Positions 1 to 6,478 of a DNA stretch of 7,224 bases are shown piece after piece (position 1 is the first letter of the stretch; every line of letters begins with the position of its first letter). The DNA is from Thiodiazotropha sp037382065 (GTDB taxonomy: Bacteria; Pseudomonadota; Gammaproteobacteria; Chromatiales; Chromatiaceae), in contig JARRQF010000201.1 of assembly GCA_037382065.1 (NCBI GenBank), forward strand, positions 1 to 7,224, read 5' to 3'. The notes under the pieces are model-generated. The model was not told the DNA's origin. It searched no databases and saw only the letters and a program-made list of their open reading frames with translations. A program made the position numbers and the translations under genes.

Positions 1-1
1 G

Positions 2-523
2 CCGGGAATGAGTGGCATTGAACTGGCGGAGCGTCTGAAAAAGGATCATGAAACCAAATTGATTCCGATTATTATGTTGACGGCTAAAGGTGAGGAAGAC
101 GACAAGGTTAGCGGTCTCGATATTGGTGCTGAGGACTATGTCACCAAGCCTTTTTCGGCTCGGGAACTGTTGGCTAGAATACGCACAATCCTGCGCCGGG
201 TCTCCCCGCTACTGGTGGGCGAAGCGCTGAGCTGCAGCGGATTGCAGCTCGATCCAGTAAGTCACCGTGTCTCCTCAGATGGGCAAGTGGTGGAGTTGGG
301 GCCGATCGAGTTTCGCTTACTGCACTACTTTATGACTCACCGTGAGCGAGTCTTCTCTCGAAGCCAGCTACTCGACAGGGTTTGGGGAACCAATGTCTAT
401 ATAGAAGAGAGAACCGTTGATGTGCATATCCGGCGTCTGCGTAAGGCCTTGGAGCCCTCAAGGAAAGATACACTATTACAGACAGTTCGCGGTGCGGGTT
501 ATCGATTCTCTAACAAGGTTTAA
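2..523 (+). CDS. phoB: PhoB, phosphate regulon response regulator (5' end missing)
   Basis: OmpR/PhoB-family transcription activator of the phosphate-starvation response; when phosphorylated by PhoR it binds Pho boxes. The reading frame is already open at base 2 (Pro-Gly before the first ATG at base 8), so that ATG is internal. The 173 residues present match E. coli PhoB residues 57-229 in length. In that numbering the receiver keeps Thr83 (MLTAKG) and Lys105 (VTKPF); the phospho-acceptor Asp near residue 54 lies outside the window. The C-terminal half is a winged-helix domain (ELGPIEFRLL, GTNVY, VDVHIRRLRKALEP, VRGAGYRFS). GTNVY and HIRRLRKALEP favour PhoB over other OmpR-type regulators. 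The stop codon touches a repeat end, and the gene lies just upstream of a Pho box and pstS. phoR does not follow it. Confidence 0.95.
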   Translation, partial: PGMSGIELAERLKKDHETKLIPIIMLTAKGEEDDKVSGLDIGAEDYVTKPFSARELLARIRTILRRVSPLLVGEALSCSGLQLDPVSHRVSSDGQVVELGPIEFRLLHYFMTHRERVFSRSQLLDRVWGTNVYIEERTVDVHIRRLRKALEPSRKDTLLQTVRGAGYRFSNKV

Positions 524-552
524 CCTAAAAAATCAGTTGACCGCTCCATTCT
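521..552 (-). repeat. Detached end of the MITE-like repeat found after phoU
   Basis: Bases 527-552 are the exact reverse complement of 26 bases inside 6414-6478 and 6651-6715, and the match extends outward through the AACCT end (522-526) of the 242-bp element, with one A missing from the A run. The phoB stop codon overlaps this end. Beyond 552 similarity becomes too weak to claim. This is read as a truncated right end of the element in inverted orientation, left between phoB and the pst promoter. Confidence 0.8.
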
Positions 553-588
553 GAGATTAATATGTTAATTTTTCTGAAAATTGTTCGA

Positions 589-644
589 ATGTAATAAAAC
601 TGTCATCTCATCCTCATTCAATCTTCATCTTTGACGAATATTCT
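589..644 (+). promoter_or_regulatory. Pho box array (PhoB binding sites) and -10 of the pst promoter
   Basis: Heptamers similar to the PhoB half-site recur every 11 bases: ATGTAAT (589-595, weakest), CTGTCAT (600-606, exact consensus), TCCTCAT (611-617) and TCTTCAT (622-628), separated by 4-base, mostly AT-rich spacers. A -10-like TATTCT (639-644) starts 10 bases after the last half-site, consistent with PhoB promoters in which the Pho box replaces the -35. PhoB-P bound here should recruit RNA polymerase to transcribe pstS and the genes after it. The half-sites and spacing are seen directly; activity is inferred. Confidence 0.85.
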
Positions 645-688
645 CTCCTCACCGAATACAGACTACTTGCCAATCTTTTGGCTACATT

Positions 689-701
689 CTCTGAAGGAGA
701 G
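689..701 (+). promoter_or_regulatory. pstS ribosome binding site in a small hairpin
   Basis: AAGGAG at 694-699 lies 10 bases before the pstS ATG and decides that start. It is flanked by CTCT (689-692) and AGAG (698-701), which could pair and partly cover it. A second 5-bp hairpin in the leader (GCCAA 669-673 with TTGGC 678-682) lies just upstream. Both are weak, and any effect on translation is speculative. Confidence 0.6.
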
Positions 702-709
702 ATACAATT

Positions 710-1753
710 ATGAAGAAGCTGATTTCAGCAGCGGTCGCAGTCTCGCTGACCGGCTTTGTTGGCATGGCCTCCGCACGCGACTACATCAGCGTAGTTGGTT
801 CCTCTACCGTATATCCTTTTGCAACCGTGGTTGCCGAACAGTTCGGCAAGACCTCCAAGTTCAAAACCCCAAAAATCGAGTCAACAGGTTCTGGTGGTGG
901 TTTGAAGTTATTTTGCGCGGGTGTTGGTGTTGAGCATCCTGATATCACAAACGCTTCACGCAGGATTAAGCCGTCAGAAGTTGAGCTTTGCGCAAGTAAC
1001 GGCATCAAAGATATCCTTGAGGTTAAAATCGGTTATGACGGCATCACTTTGGCAAACGCCAAGGAAGCCCCCAGGTTTTCTGTGAGCCGTAAGGATATCT
1101 TTCTCGCCTTGGCTAAAGATGTGCCGGATCCGAAAGACCCCGAGAGCGGCAAGTTAGTTGCTAACCCTTACCAGACTTGGAATGAGGTGAACAAAGATCT
1201 GCCTGACATGGCCATTGAGGTTCTGGGACCACCTCCCACATCGGGTACTCGTGACGCTTTCGCCGAACTGGCGATGGAAGGTGGCTGTAAACAGATCGAC
1301 TGGATCAAAGCGATGAAGAAGGCAGACAAAAAGGCCTATAAATCGGTTTGTCACACGCTTCGTGAAGATGGCAAATATATCGAAGCGGGTGAAAACGATA
1401 ACCTTATCGTCCAGAAACTGGAGGCCAATAAAGGCGCCCTGGGCGTGTTCGGTTACAGCTTCCTGGATCAGAATTCCGATAAAGTACAAGGCTCTCTGAT
1501 CGATGGTGTTGCCCCTACCTTTGAGCAGATCGCCGATGGTAGCTACCCAGTCTCTCGTCCGCTCTACTTCTATGTGAAGAAGGCTCACATGGGCAAGATC
1601 CCCGGTATCGAAGCCTATCTGGCGGAGTTCAGCAACGATAAGGCTTGGGGTGAAGAGGGTTACCTGGCTGATAAAGGCCTGATTCCGATGCCTGCTGAAG
1701 AGCGGAAAGCCTTCAAGAGTGATATCGAGGCGATGAAATCTCTGAAGCTCTAA
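710..1753 (+). CDS. pstS: PstS, periplasmic phosphate-binding protein
   Basis: High-affinity phosphate receptor of the PstSCAB ABC importer, acting in the periplasm. The 347-residue product begins with a Sec signal peptide: Lys2-Lys3, a hydrophobic core, and probable cleavage after Ala22 (ASA before RD). The mature protein carries phosphate-binding motifs typical of PstS: GSSTVYPF (30-37), TGSGGGLK (59-66) and TSGTRDAF (177-184). Four cysteines (69, 94, 193, 214) could form disulfides after export. Length and motifs suit the roughly 340-residue PstS branch rather than SphX or alkaline phosphatase relatives. The start is fixed by AAGGAG ten bases upstream and by the signal peptide. It is the first gene after the Pho box, and a 146-base gap with weak hairpins separates it from pstC, as expected if PstS is made in excess over the membrane parts. 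Confidence 0.96.
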   Translation: MKKLISAAVAVSLTGFVGMASARDYISVVGSSTVYPFATVVAEQFGKTSKFKTPKIESTGSGGGLKLFCAGVGVEHPDITNASRRIKPSEVELCASNGIKDILEVKIGYDGITLANAKEAPRFSVSRKDIFLALAKDVPDPKDPESGKLVANPYQTWNEVNKDLPDMAIEVLGPPPTSGTRDAFAELAMEGGCKQIDWIKAMKKADKKAYKSVCHTLREDGKYIEAGENDNLIVQKLEANKGALGVFGYSFLDQNSDKVQGSLIDGVAPTFEQIADGSYPVSRPLYFYVKKAHMGKIPGIEAYLAEFSNDKAWGEEGYLADKGLIPMPAEERKAFKSDIEAMKSLKL

Positions 1754-1786
1754 TCTGATAGTGCTTTAGCTGCAGGGAGGCACAAG

Positions 1787-1875
1787 TGTTGTGGTCACAA
1801 GGATGTGCACTACTCTACAGCACCACAAGCGCAAACGTCACGCTCTCCAATTAAAAAGCAAGAGCCGCATTTTTT
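1787..1875 (+). terminator. Weak hairpins and T run in the pstS-pstC gap; possible attenuator
   Basis: The gap (1754-1899) holds two candidate stem-loops. TTGTGGT (1789-1795) can pair with ACCACAA (1822-1828) around a 26-base loop. GCTCT (1842-1846) can pair with AGAGC (1861-1865), followed after four bases by six Ts (1870-1875). The second resembles a leaky intrinsic terminator that would let part of the transcription from the pst promoter continue into pstC. Stems are short and no second promoter or Pho box is evident, so this is tentative. Confidence 0.35.
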
Positions 1876-1899
1876 GATAGGTATGATCCTAGATTCCGC

Positions 1900-3282
1900 A
1901 TGCACATATCCACACTAATTATATTGCTCTTGGGCTTAATGTCGCTGGCCTACTATTTTGGACGTAAGCGGTCGCTTAGTATCGTTTCCGGACGGATTCG
2001 CGATCTCCATTCACTACCAGTTTACTATGGACTGCATACCGCTCTCTGGTGTGGTATTCCTGCCTTGTTATTGCTCATTTTATGGGTCTCATTCGAGCAG
2101 AGTGTGGTGATCAGGCTGGTTGTGGATGCTCTGCCTCGGGAGATACAGAATCTGCCGCCAGAACGGCTTGAGCTGGTACTGAATGATGTACGCAATCTAG
2201 CCGAAGGGGATATCGTTTCGGCAACGATCGATCAGTCTATGCGTCAGGCAGCAGATCACTACAAAAGCTTGATGAACATCAGTCATATGGCCCAGTTTGT
2301 CGTTGCCCTGAGTGTCGCTATCCTGGCTGGGTTGTGGGCACAGCGCTCAATTCGCCCGGAACAGCGGGCACGTAACCGGGTTGAGCAAGCGATCAATTTC
2401 TTTCTCCTCTTCAGCTCCACACTGGCAATCTTTACCACCATCGGGATTGTCTTGTCGGTGTTATTCGAATCGATCCGCTTTTTTCAACAGATCCCAATTT
2501 CAGAATTTCTGTTTGGACTCGAATGGTCACCTCAGACTGCCATCCGTGCTGACCAGGTTGGGTCATCAGGCGTGTTTGGCTCCATACCACTGTTTGCCGG
2601 CACCCTGTTGATTACTTTGATCGCCATGATGGTCGCAGTACCTATTGGCCTGATGTCTGCGATCTACATGGCGGAATATGCCAGTAAATCCTTTCGAGCG
2701 CTGGCAAAGCCTCTACTTGAGGTTTTAGCTGGCATACCCACCGTGGTTTACGGCTTTTTTGCTGCACTTACAGTGGCACCCTTTTTCCGCGATATGGGCG
2801 CCTCATTTGGTTTGAGTGTCTCCTCTGAATCGGCCCTGGCTGCCGGAGTGGTGATGGGGATCATGATCATTCCTTTTGTTTCATCTCTCTCCGACGATGT
2901 TATCAATGCTGTTCCACAAGCAATGCGAGATGGCGCTTACGGTCTCGGGGCTACCCACTCCGAAACGATCCGTAATGTAATCATACCCGCCGCACTGCCT
3001 GGCATTGTGGGAGGGATTCTACTAGCGGTCTCTCGTGCTATCGGTGAGACCATGATTGTGGTGATGGCTGCAGGACTGTCTGCTAATTTGACGGCTAATC
3101 CACTCGAAGCTGTGACTACGGTAACCGTGCAGATCGTTACCTTGCTGGTAGGTGATCAGGAGTTCGATAGCGCCAAGACATTGGCCGCCTTTGCTTTAGC
3201 GCTGGTGCTATTTGTTATTACTTTGGCACTTAACATGTTCGCCTTGCATATCGTGCGCAAGTATCGGGAGCAGTATGAATAA
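1900..3282 (+). CDS. pstC: PstC, phosphate ABC transporter permease (long form)
   Basis: One of the two inner-membrane permeases forming the phosphate channel with PstA. At 460 residues it is much longer than the E. coli protein (about 320). The extra N-terminal part has membrane segments near 2-20, 43-64 and 129-147, enclosing a polar region (65-128) that contains VDALPREIQNLPPERLELVL. I believe this domain is catalogued as a DUF of long PstC proteins. The conserved permease core follows: segments near 163-190, 228-260, 275-295, 310-330, 363-392 and 424-453, the IPTVVYG motif (279-285), and the cytoplasmic EAA loop that docks PstB (AMRDGAYGLGA, 341-351). The start is the first ATG after an in-frame stop at 1852 and gives a family-like N terminus, but it lacks a good ribosome binding site. 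Its last 8 bases overlap pstA. Confidence 0.93.
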   Translation: MHISTLIILLLGLMSLAYYFGRKRSLSIVSGRIRDLHSLPVYYGLHTALWCGIPALLLLILWVSFEQSVVIRLVVDALPREIQNLPPERLELVLNDVRNLAEGDIVSATIDQSMRQAADHYKSLMNISHMAQFVVALSVAILAGLWAQRSIRPEQRARNRVEQAINFFLLFSSTLAIFTTIGIVLSVLFESIRFFQQIPISEFLFGLEWSPQTAIRADQVGSSGVFGSIPLFAGTLLITLIAMMVAVPIGLMSAIYMAEYASKSFRALAKPLLEVLAGIPTVVYGFFAALTVAPFFRDMGASFGLSVSSESALAAGVVMGIMIIPFVSSLSDDVINAVPQAMRDGAYGLGATHSETIRNVIIPAALPGIVGGILLAVSRAIGETMIVVMAAGLSANLTANPLEAVTTVTVQIVTLLVGDQEFDSAKTLAAFALALVLFVITLALNMFALHIVRKYREQYE

Positions 3283-4570
3283 TCAGCAACAACATGAAAA
3301 AACCATGCAGCGTGTACAGCGCGGATTGGATCAGCGCTACCGTCGAGAAAGACATTTTAAATGGCTCGGACTGGGTGCCATTATTCTGGGTTTGGTTTTT
3401 GTCTCATTTCTCTTTCTGAGCATATTTTCGAATGGCTACACGGCCTTCCAGCAGACCTATATCAAGCTGGATGTCCACTATGATCCTGAGATGATTGCAG
3501 CGATAGGGGAGACCGATCCAGAAGTACTTTCCAGCGCAAACTATAGTGGCTTAATCAAGGCTGCGATGCGCCAAATGTTTCCTTCCGTCACTAATCGTCG
3601 GGAAAAAAAGATGCTGTACAGTCTGGTCAGTAGTGGAGCCAGTTATCAGTTGCGTGACCGAGTGATGCAGGATCCCTCCCTGATTGGTACCACTGAGAGT
3701 GTCTGGGTGGTGGCAGACGATGATGTAGACATGTTGATTAAAGGTCACATCGATATCAAGATTCCAGAGAGTGATCGACGTATCAAGGACAACCAACTGA
3801 GCTGGATAGATGATCTCCAGCAAGAAGGGCGCATCGAAAAGCGTTTCAATACGACCTTCTTTACCGCAGGAGACTCCAGGGAGCCAGAACTTTCGGGGAT
3901 TAAAGGTGCCGTCTATGGATCGTTCTTTACTCTGCTTATCTGCCTGTCGGTTGCCTTTCCCGTTGGCGTAGCAGCAGCGGTCTATCTTGAAGAGATTGCG
4001 CCGAAGAATCGCTGGACGGATATCATTGAGGTGAATATCAATAATCTAGCCGCAGTACCTTCTATTGTATTTGGTTTATTGGGTCTGGCGGTTTTTATTA
4101 ACTTTTTCGGTTTGCCTCGCTCCGTACCCCTGGTTGGTGGATTGGTATTGGCTTTAATGACCATGCCAACCATCATTATCGCTAGCCGCGCAGCACTGAA
4201 ATCGGTACCACCATCGATTCGTGAGGCGGCGCTGGGTGTCGGTGCCTCTCCAATGCAGACTATTACCCACCATGTGCTGCCATTGGCTATGCCTGGCATG
4301 CTCACTGGTGCCATTATTGGTATGGCCCAGGCTTTGGGTGAAACCGCTCCCTTACTGATGATCGGTATGGTGGCGTTTATTGTTGATATTCCTGGCAGTG
4401 TCCTGGATCCATCCGCTGTCTTACCGGTTCAAATCTATCTCTGGGCCGACAGCCCTGAGCGCGCTTTTGTTGAACGTACTTCGGCGGCGATTATGGTATT
4501 GCTAGCCTTTCTCATCACTATGAATCTGCTGGCAGTTTGGTTGAGAAAGAAATTTGAGCGACGTTGGTAA
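3275..4570 (+). CDS. pstA: PstA, phosphate ABC transporter permease with large periplasmic insert
   Basis: Second inner-membrane permease of the Pst importer. The chosen ATG overlaps the end of pstC by 8 bases and has GGGAG (3266-3270) 4 bases upstream, suggesting translational coupling; an earlier in-frame start at 3212 would lie inside pstC. The 431-residue protein has a charged, Arg-rich N terminus, a membrane anchor (about 29-52), a polar stretch of about 150 residues (53-205) predicted periplasmic, and then the permease core with segments near 212-238, 258-280, 287-309, 340-375 and 402-424. The EAA loop (IREAALGVGAS, 315-325) and ALGETAPL (353-360) are typical of PstA. The polar domain matches the long PstA type I know as DUF3333; its role is not established. 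E. coli PstA (about 296 residues) lacks it. Confidence 0.94.
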   Translation: MNNQQQHEKTMQRVQRGLDQRYRRERHFKWLGLGAIILGLVFVSFLFLSIFSNGYTAFQQTYIKLDVHYDPEMIAAIGETDPEVLSSANYSGLIKAAMRQMFPSVTNRREKKMLYSLVSSGASYQLRDRVMQDPSLIGTTESVWVVADDDVDMLIKGHIDIKIPESDRRIKDNQLSWIDDLQQEGRIEKRFNTTFFTAGDSREPELSGIKGAVYGSFFTLLICLSVAFPVGVAAAVYLEEIAPKNRWTDIIEVNINNLAAVPSIVFGLLGLAVFINFFGLPRSVPLVGGLVLALMTMPTIIIASRAALKSVPPSIREAALGVGASPMQTITHHVLPLAMPGMLTGAIIGMAQALGETAPLLMIGMVAFIVDIPGSVLDPSAVLPVQIYLWADSPERAFVERTSAAIMVLLAFLITMNLLAVWLRKKFERRW

Positions 4571-4577
4571 GAGAGGA
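4571..4577 (+). promoter_or_regulatory. Ribosome binding site that decides the pstB start
   Basis: GAGAGGA immediately follows the pstA stop and lies 4 bases before GTG at 4582. The only upstream in-frame alternative, TTG at 4564 overlapping the pstA stop, has no such site, so GTG 4582 is preferred. Confidence 0.7.
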
Positions 4578-4581
4578 TAAA

Positions 4582-5466
4582 GTGGAACAAGTTGCGAACG
4601 AAACAAATGTTATAGGTCAAGGTTTTGGATCGGTTGTGCCGGTTAGTGGAAAAACCAAGATACTTAGAGATCAGCACACTGAGGGGACCGTTGGGGAGGT
4701 CTATGTTGATGATCCCCGTATGACCTGCAGAAATGTCAATGTTTTCTATGGAGATAAGCAGGCGATTTTTAATGTCGATCTGGATATAGGCAAGAACCAA
4801 GTCATTTCAATGATCGGCCCTTCGGGGTGTGGAAAATCTACTTTTCTACGCTGTCTCAATCGAATGAATGACACCATCGATATCTGTCGCGTGACTGGGC
4901 AGATTAAAATGGATGAGCAAGATATCTACGACGGGAGTCTGGATGTGGTGCCACTTCGTGCCAGTGTTGGAATGGTGTTTCAGAAACCCAACCCGTTTCC
5001 CAAGTCGATCTACGATAATGTCGCTTATGGTCCTCGCATCCATGGTTTGAGCGACGACAAGCAACACCTGGATGAAATCGTCGAGTTATCTTTGAAAAAG
5101 GCTGGACTCTGGGATGAGGTAAAAGACCGTCTTGATCAACCTGGTACAGGTATGTCGGGCGGTCAGCAGCAACGTCTCTGCATTGCTCGGGCGATAGCGG
5201 TGAGTCCCGAGGTGATTTTAATGGATGAACCCTGCTCGGCATTAGACCCGATCGCCACGGCAAAGATCGAAGAACTGATCGATGAGTTGCGTGAGAACTT
5301 CACAATTGCCATTGTGACTCATTCGATGCAACAGGCCGCCCGTGTCAGTCAACGCACCGCCTATTTCCATCTTGGAAAATTGATCGAGGTGGGTGAGACT
5401 GATCAGATCTTTACCGCGCCGCAGCATAAATTGACGGAAGACTATATTACTGGCCGATTTGGCTAA
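4582..5466 (+). CDS. pstB: PstB, phosphate ABC transporter ATPase
   Basis: Cytoplasmic ATPase that powers phosphate import through PstC-PstA. From GTG 4582 it has 294 residues, about 35 more than E. coli PstB at the N terminus, before the core begins at MTCRNVNVFYGDKQA. All ABC motifs are intact: Walker A GPSGCGKST (79-87), Q-loop Gln134 in VFQKPNPFP, signature MSGGQ (191-195), Walker B VILMDEP (Asp215-Glu216), D-loop SALD (219-222) and switch His247 (VTHS). The FQKPNPFPKSIYDNVAYGPR stretch is diagnostic of PstB among ABC proteins. It starts 11 bases after the pstA stop, in line with co-expression. A palindromic repeat begins right after its stop codon and separates it from phoU. Confidence 0.96.
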   Translation: MEQVANETNVIGQGFGSVVPVSGKTKILRDQHTEGTVGEVYVDDPRMTCRNVNVFYGDKQAIFNVDLDIGKNQVISMIGPSGCGKSTFLRCLNRMNDTIDICRVTGQIKMDEQDIYDGSLDVVPLRASVGMVFQKPNPFPKSIYDNVAYGPRIHGLSDDKQHLDEIVELSLKKAGLWDEVKDRLDQPGTGMSGGQQQRLCIARAIAVSPEVILMDEPCSALDPIATAKIEELIDELRENFTIAIVTHSMQQAARVSQRTAYFHLGKLIEVGETDQIFTAPQHKLTEDYITGRFG

Positions 5467-5627
5467 GGGCTGGGGAAATAAATAATCATCCAATCTTGCT
5501 GGTATTTTGCCCCGCCTTCGTTATTGCGCAAAGGGTTACGTAGAGCCGCTATGCTCCCCTCTGAGCGCCTAGAATCCAGGGCAAAATCCAGCACAATCTT
5601 TGAATGATTATTTATTTCCCAAGCCTT
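5467..5627. repeat. About 160-bp imperfect palindromic element between pstB and phoU
   Basis: The outer arms pair perfectly over 17 bases (5473-5489 with 5604-5620, core AAATAAATAATCAT). Inner arms continue with GCTGG (5498-5502) against CCAGC (5588-5592) and ATTTTGCCC (5504-5512) against GGGCAAAAT (5579-5587). The middle has smaller palindromes: TTGCGCAA (5524-5531) and GAGC/GCTC (5543-5546, 5553-5556). Weak pairing extends out to the pstB stop and AAGCCTT (5621-5627). The architecture suits a non-autonomous repeat (MITE or REP-like unit) inserted in the spacer. It has no coding potential. Transcribed, it would form a long stem-loop that could lower phoU expression relative to pstB. Confidence 0.85.
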
Positions 5628-5648
5628 AACTGAGTGGTAAACCTATTT

Positions 5649-6383
5649 ATGAACGATTTAACAAACGGCCACATCGTAAAGGCCTTTAGTAAAGAACTCG
5701 AAAAGTTGAATTCACTGGTTATCGATTTGGGTAATCTGGGGGTCGATCAACTGCGTCGTGCGGTTCGGACACTGAAAGAGAAAGATCCCAAAGCAGCGGG
5801 TCTAGTCATCGACCGCGATCAGAAATTGAATGAACTCGATGTTTTGGCAGATGAAGAGATCATACGCCTAATTGCCAAGCGCCAACCCATGGCTAAGGAT
5901 CTACGCGATATTCTGACCGTTCAGAAAACCGTTTCAGACCTGGAGCGGGTGGGTGACGAGGTACGAAAGGTCGCTAATCTAACCATACACTTTTATAGCA
6001 ATGGCAATCCTCCGCCGCGTAACGAAATCCTTTATGACATCTATGAAATGGCTGAGTTCGTCGATGAAATGTTGAGTCTTAGCCTACGTTCGTTTAACGA
6101 CCTCAATCTTGATTTGGCGCTGGAGGTAATAAGGCGTGACGAAAAACTCTATGAGCAGTTTAGGGGGAGTCTACGGCGTCTTTCGACCTTCATTATGGAA
6201 GATTCGCGTAATGTCGGTCAGGTTGTCGAGATTGTCTTGGCAATGCGTGCATTGGAGCGTATTGGTGGGCATGCCAAGAACATCGGAGGTTATGTGATTT
6301 TTCTGGTGACCGGCAAAGACGTGCGGCATATTGATCTTCAGACAATTGGAGCTGAGATTGCGAATGGTCAGGTGTTGATCTAA
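5649..6383 (+). CDS. phoU: PhoU, phosphate signalling regulator, with altered second metal motif
   Basis: PhoU is a cytoplasmic two-repeat helical protein that couples the Pst transporter to PhoR and holds the Pho response off when phosphate is plentiful. The 244 residues match the family length (E. coli 241). Repeat 1 carries LNELDVLADEEIIRLIAKRQP and the motif ERVGD (Glu99 to Asp103). Repeat 2 carries FIMEDSRNVGQVVEIVLAMRAL cut here at ALERIGGHAKNIG, where the usual ERIGDHA has become ERIGGHA (Gly207, codon GGG at 6267-6269) and the following AE-like pair is Gly213-Gly214. It ends with the typical GKDVRH. ATG 5649 gives a family-like N terminus; a GTG at 5634 would add five residues. The ribosome binding site is weak. 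It follows pstB in order but is cut off from it by the palindromic element. Confidence 0.94.
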   Translation: MNDLTNGHIVKAFSKELEKLNSLVIDLGNLGVDQLRRAVRTLKEKDPKAAGLVIDRDQKLNELDVLADEEIIRLIAKRQPMAKDLRDILTVQKTVSDLERVGDEVRKVANLTIHFYSNGNPPPRNEILYDIYEMAEFVDEMLSLSLRSFNDLNLDLALEVIRRDEKLYEQFRGSLRRLSTFIMEDSRNVGQVVEIVLAMRALERIGGHAKNIGGYVIFLVTGKDVRHIDLQTIGAEIANGQVLI

Positions 6384-6413
6384 ATAGATCATAAGTATTC
6401 CGGCACCCACTCA

Positions 6414-6478
6414 TCGAAGCTATTTTCTTCAAAATCAGAAACCTGTTATTAGAATGGAGCGGTCAACTGATTTTTTTA
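6414..6478 (+). repeat. 65-bp repeat, first direct copy (truncated right end of the MITE-like element)
   Basis: These 65 bases (starting TCGAAGCTATTTTCTTC) are identical to 6651-6715, the right end of the adjacent 242-bp element. Here the final GGTTG is missing and the left end of the next copy (CAACCT) follows directly. Perfect identity between the copies suggests a recent tandem duplication or a nested insertion. It begins 30 bases after the phoU stop. Confidence 0.9.

Noticed and set aside
567..582. AATTTT/AAAATT hairpin after phoB as terminator
   Set aside because: Stem is only A-T pairs and there is no following T run, so it is unlikely to terminate.
631..933. 100-residue frame overlapping the pst leader and pstS
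   Set aside because: It runs through the pst promoter and the pstS signal-peptide region in another frame and shows no family motif.
1154..1588. Antisense frame within pstS
   Set aside because: Shadow of a well-supported gene; no ribosome binding site or recognisable domain.
3212..3274. Upstream start for PstA adding 21 residues
   Set aside because: Lies deep in pstC; the added residues are the frame-shifted image of the PstC last membrane segment, and ATG 3275 has a GGGAG site.
4435..4800. Antisense frame across the pstA-pstB junction
   Set aside because: Overlaps two certain genes and has no recognisable motif.
6376..6391. TGATCT/AGATCA hairpin at the phoU stop as terminator
   Set aside because: Six weak pairs and no T run after it; no convincing terminator for phoU is seen.
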